NCBI GenBank assembly: GCA_965112735.1
Contig: OZ218950.1
Coordinates: 5,704,001-5,768,000, forward strand
Length of the DNA: 64,000 bases
Reading direction: 5' to 3'
DNA from: Phaeosaccion multiseriatum
Taxonomy: Eukaryota; Ochrophyta, other classes
In this document: positions 55,543 to 64,000 of the stretch, in pieces
How the letters are laid out: the number at the start of each line of letters is the position of its first letter
Numbering within the stretch: the stretch's first letter is position 1
Translations under genes and position numbers: made by a program
Notes under the pieces: model-generated
What the model was told of the DNA's origin: nothing
Database searches by the model: none
Seen by the model: the letters and a program-made list of their open reading frames with translations, nothing else

Positions 55543-57876
55543 CCTTCCTTCCTTCCTTCCTTCCTTCCTTCCTTCCTTCCTTCCTTCCTCCCTCCCTCCC
55601 TCCCTCCCTCCCTCCCTCCCTCCCTCCCTCCCTCCCTCCCTCCCTCCCTCCCTCCCTCCCTCCCTCCCTCCCTCCCTCCCTCCCTCCCTCCCTCCCTCTC
55701 TCTTTCCCTCCCCCCCCTCCCTCCCTTGACTATTGCTTTCTATTGATCCTCCCCACCGCAGACGAAGAGGAGGAACGAAGGGAGCATGGCGACAACAGCG
55801 ACTCACACTCGCAACCCCCCACAGAGGTAGGGCACTAGCACCAGGCACTAGCACCAGGCACTAGCACCAGGCACTGGCACCAGGCACTAGCACCAGGCAC
55901 TAGCACCAGGCACTAGCACCAGGCATTAGCACCAGGCACTAACACCATGCACTAGCACCAGTCTTTTGAAAGCCGTTAGCAAAGCATGCTTCGTCCCCAC
56001 ATGCCACATACCATGAGTCGCCTATGCGCGTGTGTGCGTGTGACGGTCATTCACTCACTTCTCTGACTTCACTCACTCACGCGCTCATGCACTCCCTCCC
56101 TTCCTGCCTTCCTCCCTCACTCACCCACTCGCTCACTCACCGACCCACCCACTCACCGACCCACTAACTTCCTGCATCCACTCACTCACTCACTCACTCA
56201 CTCACTCACCCCTCTCCTTCTGTTGGCATGCATGTATGAATGACGCAAATGAATAGGACGAATTAGCAGCGATGCGGCAAGACGATCTCAACATTAAGAA
56301 ACAAGTCATCTTCGAGGGAGACGGAGAGGAGAAGCCCCTTCCTGGTGACGTGGTGAAGATCCACTACACCTGTGCCATTGCGCATGAGGAGGACTGGACC
56401 AGGCCAGCCTCGGAGAAGATGCCCGACAAGATTGTTGAGAGCTCGAGAAAGATGCGGAGAAGAGCCCTGGAGTTCGTGCTCGGGGAAGGCCAGGTAGGGT
56501 GCGATGGCAGTGGATGGGGTGGATGGCCGTACCCATCTCCAAGGGGCGGATTGAGGTGGGGTGGGGCGGGGTCGGGGCGGCGAGGAGGAGGCTGGGAGGG
56601 AGAGACTCGAGGCGAGGAGAGGAGGAAGACGGGAGTGAAAGAATTGCAGCTCAGCCCTCCCCACCTCCTCGTCGGTTGTGCACGTCCCCTCCCCTCCCCC
56701 CCCCCTCCCCTCCCCTCCCCTCCCCTCCCCTCCCCTCCCCTCCCCTCCCCTCCCCTCCCCTCCCCTCCCCTCCCCTCCCCTCCCCTCCCCTCCCCTCCCC
56801 TCCCCTCCCCTCTCCTCCCCTCTCCTCCCCTCTCCTCTCCTCCCCTCTCCTCCCCTCCCCTCCCCTCTCCTCCCCTCCCCTCCCCTCCCCTCCCCTCCCC
56901 TCCCCTCCCTTCCCCTCCCCTCCGCTCCCCTCCCCTCCCCTCCCCTCCCCTCCCTTCCCCTCCCCTCCCCTCCCCTCCCCTCCCCTCCCCTCCCATCCCA
57001 TCCCCTCCCCTCCCCTCCCATCCCCTCCCATCCCCTCCCATCCCCTCCCCTCCCCCCCCCCCCCCTAACCCCTCCCCTCCCCTCCTCCCCCCCCCCCTAA
57101 AGGTGGTACGTGGCCTGGACCGTGCCATCCCCTCTATGACCTTCGGAGAGAGAGCAAAGTTCACCATCACCGCCGAGTACGCGTACGGCGCCAAGGGCTT
57201 TCCCCCCATCATCCCACCCGAGTCATCGCTGGTCTTTGATGTTAACCTCGTTCGGTTCATCGAGCGGCCCAGGTAAGCTCAAGGCATGTAGGGGAGTGTA
57301 ATGAAGTGTAATGAAGTCTAATGAAGTGTAATGAAGCGTAAGGGGGGGAATGACATTAACCTCGTTCGGTTTATAGAGCGGCATGTGGCAGGTACGCAAG
57401 GGAGGGTATATGGGTAATAATTATAGAGTGGTAGAGCAAGAGAGGCAAAGTAGTTTTGTAGACCACCCCAGCTCGGCTCCAGTGCCTCCGTGCTGCCTCT
57501 CCTCACTCTCCCTCCCCCTTCTTCCTTCTCCTCCATGTTTCGTGTCTGGCCCCTGACCTCTGTCTCTCGCTGTGTCTGTCTCTCCGCCCATCGCTCTGTC
57601 CATCATCACACTTGCCTTTCTTCTGCTTCGTCTATCGCTCTGTCCATCCCTACGTCCCTGTCTGTCCTCTCCCCCTCTCTTTCTCTCCTCAGGTGGGTGA
57701 AAAAGCTCCTTCAGCACTCGGGTCCCTACCTTGAGACCCCCTACGAGCCTGAGCAGAAGAAGGACCCCCACGACTCCACCGCGACAGACCCCCGACACAC
57801 CGAAAGCTTGCTGACCCTCGATCAAGATCGTGTTCAGTACCCCTTCGGAGAGAGGAAGACTGACTCAAGAGGGTAA
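52111..57876 (+). CDS. IQ-WW-IQ-WW-SAM-FKBP multidomain fusion protein
   Basis: Model: 52111-52485, 52724-52793, 53009-53145, 53542-53754, 54155-54270, 54747-55024, 55762-55826, 56257-56493, 57103-57272, 57693-57876; 614 aa, every phase closes. Domains: acidic Ser-rich N-terminus; IQ ([17 protein letters not shown]); WW-like ([20 protein letters not shown]); IQ ([18 protein letters not shown]); WW-like ([20 protein letters not shown]); coiled coil; SAM (~290-365, [28 protein letters not shown]); acidic linker; FKBP (~425-545, VVKIHYTC...[41 protein letters not shown]). Both WW-like modules have Tyr at the first Trp position. The parts suggest a calmodulin-binding scaffold; the combination is unfamiliar to me. 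Two adjacent genes remain the alternative, but there is no stop between SAM and FKBP exons. Confidence 0.83.
53350..53538. repeat. (CCT)n/(CTG)n array before a 3' splice site
   Basis: Trinucleotide array filling the 53146-53541 intron up to the acceptor CTCTATAG; acts as an oversized polypyrimidine tract. Confidence 0.92.
53831..54050. repeat. Tandem duplication, 110-bp unit
   Basis: The segment beginning tctcggacttctctctttg at 53831 recurs almost exactly at 53941. Located in the 53755-54154 intron. Confidence 0.9.
54271..54680. repeat. (GAGT)n array from a 5' splice site
   Basis: About 400 bp of GAGT with G/T variants starting at the donor GTGAGT (54271), the same arrangement as at 14954. 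Confidence 0.92.
55200..55720. repeat. (CCTT)n then (CCCT)n array
   Basis: About 500 bp of tetranucleotide repeat in the 55025-55761 intron, switching from TTCC to CTCC units near 55588. Conceptual translation gives the PSLP/PSFL artefact frames. Confidence 0.95.
55829..55965. repeat. 13-bp repeat (ggcactagcacca)
   Basis: About ten copies directly after the donor at 55827, followed by (CACT)n stretches at 56040-56210, all in one intron. Confidence 0.9.
56690..57060. repeat. (CCCCT)n pentanucleotide array
   Basis: About 370 bp of nearly pure pentamer inside the intron (56494-57102) that splits the FKBP domain; ends just before the CTAAAG acceptor. Confidence 0.95.
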
Positions 57877-57968
57877 CAAAGGCAAAGTCCGTGTTATATA
57901 CGGTGGGTACTTTAATGACTTCATAGGAATCAACCTAAGAATCCTAAGAATTACGTAAGATAGACTCG
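57877..57968. terminator. 92-bp shared 3' intergenic region
   Basis: Separates the stop codons of two convergent genes, so both cleavage/polyadenylation regions must overlap here or lie in the opposite gene. It is AT-richer than its surroundings. Confidence 0.4.
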
Positions 57969-58911
57969 CTATTTCTCCATGTTTTCCTCTGGCTTTTTGC
58001 TCAGCAGATCCGTGAGTGAGTCAGTTAGTTGAGCAGGAGGGCGTTTCTTGACAGTGGCTGGTGCTGCGGCCCGTGCAGCCGGGACCTTGACCGCCGGTGC
58101 GTCGCTGACCTCCCCTACGTCGATGGCAGCTGACGCCGTCTGTCCAGCCACAGCCACAGCAGCCGCCGCCGCATTGGCCACCGCTTCTCTTGAGGCCTTG
58201 GCTGACTTCGAAGCCGCCGCTGCTGCCTCCATGTCTGTCACCGCGCTCTTGGCCAAGAGCCCCTGCTTCACGGCCTCGCTGAGGAGGCTCCTGACCTCCG
58301 ACAGCAAGTCAATACGCTGCTGATCCTTCATCTCAGCCTTGGCCGTTACGTACGCCTCTTTGGCCGCCAGCTGCCGCTCCACGTACGCAAACGACTCGCG
58401 GAGCTTGCGCAGCTGATCGTGGCTGATAGAGACGGAGGGAGGGGAGGGAGGGGAGGGAGGGAGAGGGAGGGAGAGGTGAGGAGTGAGGGGCACTGCAGGG
58501 GCGGAGGAGGACACAGGAATGGACCGGTCGGGGAGTGGTCGGGGATCCATCGCTCGGACGCCCGGCCGGGAGGCGCGGCCTGCAGCCTGTGCTCGCCAGA
58601 CAGACTGGTCACAGCCAAGAGCCAGCCCCACAGCCCCACAGCCGCACAGCCGCACAGCCGCACCGCCTCCTGCCCAACACTCTCTTATCTATTCGAATAC
58701 GCGGGTCCCCCTTCTTGTTAAACAGAGTTAGACAGACGGCCTGCCAGACAGACGGCCTGCCTGCTTGGCCATATACCTGCCCATCTGACCTGTGCGTGTT
58801 GAACTTGTATAGTCCGTAGAAGAGGTCGAAACTGTCGCTGCACGTGTTCTCCATCAGTCTCAAGGCGCTCTGGAACCCCTTCGTGTCGATAGGCGTGGCC
58901 ACCAGCCCCTG

Positions 58912-58963
<52 letters not shown>

Positions 58964-59855
58964 GAATGCGAAGCGGAGGAGGACCGCAGGGAGAGAGCGA
59001 AGGTGGGACCAAAAGCAACGCAAAGGAAAAAACGGAAAGAGTAGGTATGGGTGTCAGACGCGGGCAGAAACAGCCCCAGCAGAGCAGAGCCGCAGCCGAG
59101 AGCAGCACACACACACACATACGCACACGCACACACGCACGCACACAACACACACGCACACGCACACGCACACGCACATACGCACACGCACACGAAGGGA
59201 CGAAGGCTGATGAGCCTCCCTGCTCCCTGCCCCGTCCGCCTGCTTGCTGCCTCTGCGCTGCGCTGCCTGCTCCACTACCCTCCTTGTCTAAACACAACAC
59301 ACATTGCTCCCCAGGCGTAAAACAAACACACGACGAGCCCCGACGCTTCCCCCCCCCGCCCCTCCCTTCCCCTCCCTCCTCCTCCTTCTTCTCCTCCTCC
59401 TCCTCTCCTCCTCCCCCTCCCTCCCTCCTCCTCCTCCTCCTCCGCGTCCTCCTCCTCCTCTCCTCCTTCTCCTCCCCCTGCCTTCCCCTCCCTCCCTCCG
59501 CGTCCTCCTCCTCCTCTTCCTCCTCCTCCCCCCCCCCTCCTCCTCCTCCCTCACGCACCTGCTCCCCGAGGATCCTGCCCATAAGATGAGTGATGAATTG
59601 CGTGTTGGCTGCGTACTGATCGTGTTGCTCGCAGCTCATCTCCACCATCTTGCAGCGCTCGGCCTCCCAGATGGAGAGGAAGTCCGCACAACGGTCGTTG
59701 TTAGCGATGCGCACCTGCCATGGAAGAAGGGAATGGATGAGAGGGAGTACGGAGGAGTAGCGAGAGACCATCAGTCCCAAGTCAAGCACAGCTGAGCACA
59801 TTCTCGCCCTCCCTGCACAGCCTCGTGTGTGTGTGTGCGTGCGCATGTGTGCGGT

Positions 59856-59900
<45 letters not shown>

Positions 59901-62171
59901 ACACTTCGTCTGCTCCTTCCCCTTCCCCTCCCCCGTTTGCAGTTCTCTTTCCTTTCGCCCCCACCTCAGGCCCTTCCCACTCCCCCTTCTCTCTCTCTCC
60001 CTCTCTCGTTCTCTCTCTCTCGTTCTGTCCGTCTCTCTCTCTCTCTCCCTACCTTGTCATAGATGAAGGGCAGACTGTTCCATCCGCTCTTGCCCGACTC
60101 CGGCCCGAACATGGGGTGAGTGCACAAAATGTCGGCGTCAGCAGGAAGCTTCTCCACCATCACACTCCGGGGGTGCTCCTGGAGGACGTCGGGGAGGGAG
60201 GGAGAGAGGGAGGAGGGGAGGGAGGGAGGGAGGGGCGTCAGAATCAACCCGTTCTTTCTATATCGATTCCCTTCTCTTGATGTCGATGCGCGAGAGGGGG
60301 CAGAGGGGAAGGAAAGGGAAGCAGACAGAACATGGCACTCCACGGGTGGTAGGCTGACCGACTGACTGACCAACTGGCCGACTGACTGACTGACTGACTG
60401 ACTGACTGACTGACTGACTGACCAACTGAACTGACCAACTGGCCGACTGACTGACTGACTGACTGACTGACCGACTGACTGACTGACTGACTGGCTGACT
60501 GACTGAACGGAACAAACTGACAGACAAACTGCTGGTACTGACCTTGACGCTGAGCACGTCGACAACGAGCCTTCCCCTAAACAAGTCGGCAGGGATACCT
60601 CCGAGCACCTCGTCCAGAGACATTATGCTGCACGCCAGCAGCACCTGGCGGGGGGAGGGGGAGGAGGAAGGTCAGGGCAGTGAGGGGGGGAGGGAGGGAG
60701 GAAGCACAGAGGGGAGGAGAGTGGACCTGTCCATCCACTGCCATCCCTAGAGGCGCGACGACGAACGCAGTGAGTGAGTGAGTAGTTGTTGTACAAGTTC
60801 GCCTCTTCCTATGCCCCCAATCCCATCCCCATCCTCACGCACCACATCGAGGTCATTCGCGAAGAACTCCGCCGCCTCGTACATCTGGTAGCTCTTGAGC
60901 CCATCGCCCACGGAATGAGCGGCCCGACGCACGTCAGACCGACTCATCACCACCACCTGAGAGAGAGAGAGAGAGAGAGAGATCACAGCAGAGGGGGAGG
61001 AAGGAAGGAAGGAAGGAAGGAAGGGAGGGAGGGAGAGAGGGAGAGGGAGGGAGAGAGGGAGGAGCGTGAGGAGGGGACAGAGAACGGAAAGGATAGGGAT
61101 ACGTATGTTGAAGGAAACAAAACAAACAAAAACAATCGATCGAGGCACCAAGTACCCAAGTGCACAAAGCACCCCTACCCCTTCTCTCTCGTTTCGCTTC
61201 CTTCTCCCACCCCTTCTCTCTCGTTTCGCTTCCTTCTCCCACCCCTTCTCTCTCGTTTCGCTTCCTTCTCCCACCCCTTCTCTCTCGTTTCGCTTCCTTC
61301 TCCCACCCCTTCTCTCTCGTTTCGCTTCCTTCTCCCACCCCTTCTCTCTCGTTTCGCTTCCTTCTCCCACCCCTTCTCTCTCGTTTCGCTTCCTTCTCCC
61401 ACCCCTTCTCTCTCGTTTCGCTTCCTTCTCCCTTCGTACTGACCTCCGCATACTTGACGAACGTCTCGGCGATGTATTTTCCAAAGTTGCCAAATCCGAT
61501 AATACCAATCTTGAGGGGCTTGCGGCCCTTGTCGAGCGAAGACAGCGCGATGGACACCACAGGCGCTGTGTACACGAACCGAGGCCAAACAATGGATAGG
61601 AGGGACGCCACACATCGATTGGAGGGATATGGGGGCACGGAAGGTTGATCGGTCAGACGCTGGCAGAGGAGTGAGAGTCATGTGAGAGCGCCAGCCAGGC
61701 CGCCAATCCAATGGTGGGGAGGAAGGTGACGCAAAGAACAGCAGTCCAATCTCATGGGTTTTATCCAAAGGGGAGATCGAACACCGTCAGCTCCCCTGCC
61801 CTGTCCCTTCCCCTTCCCTCTTCAACGCTCTCCTGCCCTGCCCTACTCCGCCCCCACTCCCCTCCCCTCTTCTCCGCCCTCCTCCCCTCCCCCCTCCCCT
61901 CCCTTACCCTGCCCTCCCCTCCTTCCCTACCCTACCTTACCCTACCCTACCTTACCTTACCCTACCCTACCCTACCCTACCCTACCATACCCTACCCTAC
62001 CTTACCCTACCCTATACCCTGCCCTATACCCTACCCTACCCTATACCCTACCTGGTTCTTTGCGGGCCTCGCTGGCCAGACTCAGTGCCTTGATGGTGTT
62101 CTTAATAGGCCCGATGAGTGTGCTCTTGGCGGGGTAAGAGCCCTGCCACAAGCAGCCACACACACACACAA

Positions 62172-62206
<35 letters not shown>

Positions 62207-63730
62207 GCAGTGGGGGAGGGGCGAGTTAGGCCATGCATACAACAGGACAATAGCAACAACCACAACAAAAGAAAAGGGCCGCAAGAAGAGTGATTGGAGG
62301 TACACACAACAACACAACACAACACCGTATATGGCGAATATGGCAGACAATAACACAACACCGTAACGTATATGGCGAAGCCCGTCCGTCGAAGCAAAGC
62401 AAAGCAAAGCCTCTTTGGGCGTACGCGACAGAAAAAGTTCTCTCTCTATCCCTCCAGCTCTCTATCTGTGTCTCCACCTCTCCATCTCTCTCTATATGTG
62501 TCTATCCATCTCTATTGCTCTTACTCACTCACTCACTCGTTCACTCACGCCCTCCCTCACTCACTGACTGAATCACTGACTCACTGACTCATTCAATCAC
62601 TCGCTCGCTCACTCACTCACTCACCCCCCTCCCTCATTCACTCACTCACTCACTGACTCAGTGACTCCTTCAATCACTCCCTCCCTCCCTCACTCACTCA
62701 CTCACTCACTCACGCCATCACGCACTCACCAGCACCCTAACGAAGGGGGCCATCTCCTTGAGGTGCGAGAGGGCGTTTTGGGCGCCGTCGGAGAGCTCGC
62801 TGGAGAGGAAGTCTGAGGAGCGAAGGAGGGAGGAAGGGAGGGGGAGGAGGGAGGAGGGAGGAAGGGAGGGGGGGGAGGGAGGAAGGGAGGGGGGAGGGAG
62901 GAAGGGAGGGGACGAGTGTGAGCCTCTGATGGAGAGAGAGAGAGAGGAAGGAGAGAGGGATTAAGGGTACGAGCGTCTGAGGGAGACTGAGAGAGAGTGA
63001 GAAAACCGTTACGATGTGCTCACGTAAGCACACGTAAGCACACGCAACCACACCCGCTTGGCTCAAGGGGGCGAGGGGGAGGGGACGGACGACGGATGGA
63101 TGGGTAGTTAGTTGGCAAGTAGCCACAACACCACGCCACGCCACGCCACACCACGCCACACCCTCTCCTTGACTACTCACCTAGGTAGAAGCAGTACTCG
63201 AACCGGCGAAAGCCGTTGCCCGTCTCTCCCTTCCCGCCACTCCCCCCAGAAGCTCGAGCGCTGTATGGAGAGAAGGAAAAGGCCGAGTTGGGGGGGGGGG
63301 GGGTTGACGTGGTGATTTGGTGGTGTGAGGCAAAGATAAAACACTTCTCTCTCCCCCTCTGCCCCGCCACCTCTCTCCCTCTCTCCCTCTCCGCCTCTTG
63401 CGTCCCTGACCTGTTCTGCTGCGCGTGAAAGCGCAGGTACTGCAGCAGCGTGGACCCCGTGGGGCGACTCTCTATCTTGGAGAAGTCAATCTCACGCAGG
63501 GAGAAGCACGCCAGAGCCTTGTACAGAGCACCTTTGCAAGTTGGTGATGCAGCAGCAGTTGGTCAGTTGGTGATACAGCAATGAAATCCAATTGGAACAA
63601 ATTAAACCTTACCCGCCGAGTTGGGCAGCGTGAAAACGATGCTGGTCTTGGCAGACTGCGAAGGAGACAGATACACGCCTACGGGCTCGCGAGACAGCAG
63701 TAGGAAGCGAGTGAAGTTGACGTCGTCGTC
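57969..63730 (-). CDS. PheA(ACT)-TyrA fusion: prephenate/arogenate dehydratase joined to dehydrogenase, 5' part beyond window
   Basis: Predicted bifunctional enzyme of phenylalanine and tyrosine synthesis. Exons: 63730-63613, 63531-63411, 63260-63181, 62812-62730, 62142-62052, 61565-61444, 60956-60843, 60644-60543, 60178-60053, 59714-59559, 58908-58790, 58422-57969; 561 residues, phases closed. First comes the dehydratase end (DDDVNFTRFLLLS) and an ACT regulatory domain (TSIVFTLPNSAGALYKAL, the ESRP motif, YCFYLDF). Then TyrA: IGIIGFGNFGKYIAETF (GxGxxG), VVVMSRSD (Ser/Arg suggests NADP), LLACSIMSL, VVDVLSVK, THPMFGPESG (catalytic His), QFITHLMGRIL, TPIDTKGFQSAL. An Ala-rich tail (~100 residues) ends it. 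Prephenate versus arogenate use cannot be read. At least one more exon lies upstream near 63960-64000. Confidence 0.86.
59820..59900. repeat. (GT)n in TyrA-fusion intron
   Basis: Dinucleotide array in the 59715-60052 intron; related CA-type and CACGCA arrays at 59105-59195 and a (GT)n(GA)n at 58915-58963 occupy the next intron. Confidence 0.9.
60350..60510. repeat. (GACT)n array
   Basis: Tetranucleotide repeat with short interruptions in the 60179-60542 intron of the TyrA fusion. Confidence 0.92.
61177..61433. repeat. 32-bp minisatellite, 8 copies
   Basis: Units containing cttctctctcgtttcgcttc recur every 32 bp (61181, 61213, ...) with almost no divergence, filling the 3' splice-distal end of the 60957-61443 intron. 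Confidence 0.95.
61920..62050. repeat. (CCCTA)n pentamer array
   Basis: Imperfect CCCTA/CCTTA pentamers ending at the donor side of the 61566-62051 intron. Intronic, not a telomere. Confidence 0.9.
62525..62727. repeat. (CACT)n array
   Basis: CACT/CCCT tetramers in the 62143-62729 intron; on the coding strand this is GAGT beginning at the donor GTGAGT, as at 14954 and 54271. Confidence 0.9.
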
Positions 63731-64000
63731 CTTGGGAGTGAGTAAGGGGGGGCGGGCGGGTAGGAAGGGATATCGACGTTAGGGAGGGAGGGGGAGAGGT
63801 AAAGAGGGTGGGGAGATATAAGGGTTGGAGGAGTAAAAGGGGGACGAGAGATAGAGCTTGTAGACGAGAAGATCTTGTTCTCTTGTATCTCTCTCTCTCT
63901 CTCTCTCCCTCTCTTTCTCTCTCTCTCCCTCCCTCTCTCTCTCTCCTCTTGTTTCTTCACAGCCCCAAGTTGCTGCCTGTATGCAGCCCACGCAACGCAC
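63731..64000 (-). other. Intron plus probable upstream exon of the PheA-TyrA gene
   Basis: 63780-63955 is G/A-rich repeat on the coding strand. The last ~40 bases have an open frame (VAWAAYRQQLGA) that could be the dehydratase exon before DDDVNFTRF, but it is too short to confirm. Confidence 0.4.

Noticed and set aside
55114-55854. Long open frames in three phases on both strands ([24 protein letters not shown])
   Set aside because: Translation of (CCTT)n/(CCCT)n intronic repeats; conserved exons on both sides splice across them.
56263-57276. Open frames of 250-330 codons through the CCCCT array
   Set aside because: The array is an intron splitting the FKBP domain; reading through it destroys the domain.
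61920-62050. Telomere-like CCCTA repeat
   Set aside because: Pentamer, imperfect, and inside an intron of a gene that continues on both sides; not TTAGGG.
1-64000. tRNA or rRNA genes
   Set aside because: I saw no convincing T-loop/acceptor pairing or rRNA core motifs by eye; a covariance-model scan would settle it.

Overview
This is nuclear DNA of a eukaryote: GC-rich, with multi-exon genes on both strands, GT-AG introns (plus two GC-AG introns) and a very high density of short tandem repeats. I read it as a photosynthetic stramenopile, possibly a eustigmatophyte such as Nannochloropsis/Microchloropsis or a relative. The reasons are a plastid-style leader with an ASA|FVQAP cleavage site (12079-11834), BBS4 and lineage-typical cysteine/proline-rich surface proteins. 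The genus is inference. No rRNA, tRNA, CRISPR array or transposase was recognised.

Layout. 1-9 kb: FolC-type folate ligase (-, cut by the left edge), DDI1-like retropepsin (+), a secreted or membrane cysteine-rich/mucin-like protein (+), and a SAP-RCC1 protein (-). 10.7-24 kb: a plastid-targeted unknown (-) divergent from a mitochondrial isovaleryl-CoA-dehydrogenase-like enzyme (+); then an 11-exon GT10 fucosyltransferase (-) divergent from a PIP5K-family lipid kinase (+). 25-32 kb: BBS4 (-), a small basic protein (+, weak) and a 1024-residue coiled-coil/low-complexity protein (-). 32-42 kb: a triple-DOMON/cytochrome b561 protein (+), a DUF1294 membrane protein (-) and a membrane-anchored tyrosinase-like protein (+). 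43-52 kb: an unknown repetitive protein (-), an unknown possibly F-box-like protein (+), an intronless AT-richer GT77-like glycosyltransferase (+) and a ketopantoate-reductase-like Rossmann protein (-). 52-64 kb: a fused IQ/WW/SAM/FKBP protein (+), then a PheA(ACT)-TyrA aromatic amino-acid fusion (-), cut by the right edge.

Exon models were built by hand: GT/GC-AG boundaries were chosen so that reading phase is continuous and conserved domains join. For most multi-exon genes the exon sum is an exact multiple of three. First exons are the least certain parts. No operon-like pathway links the genes. Neighbours are mostly divergent or convergent, with gaps as short as 91 bp (fucosyltransferase/PIP5K starts) and 92 bp (FKBP-fusion/TyrA stops). 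Introns carry most of the repeats, usually a different motif in each intron.
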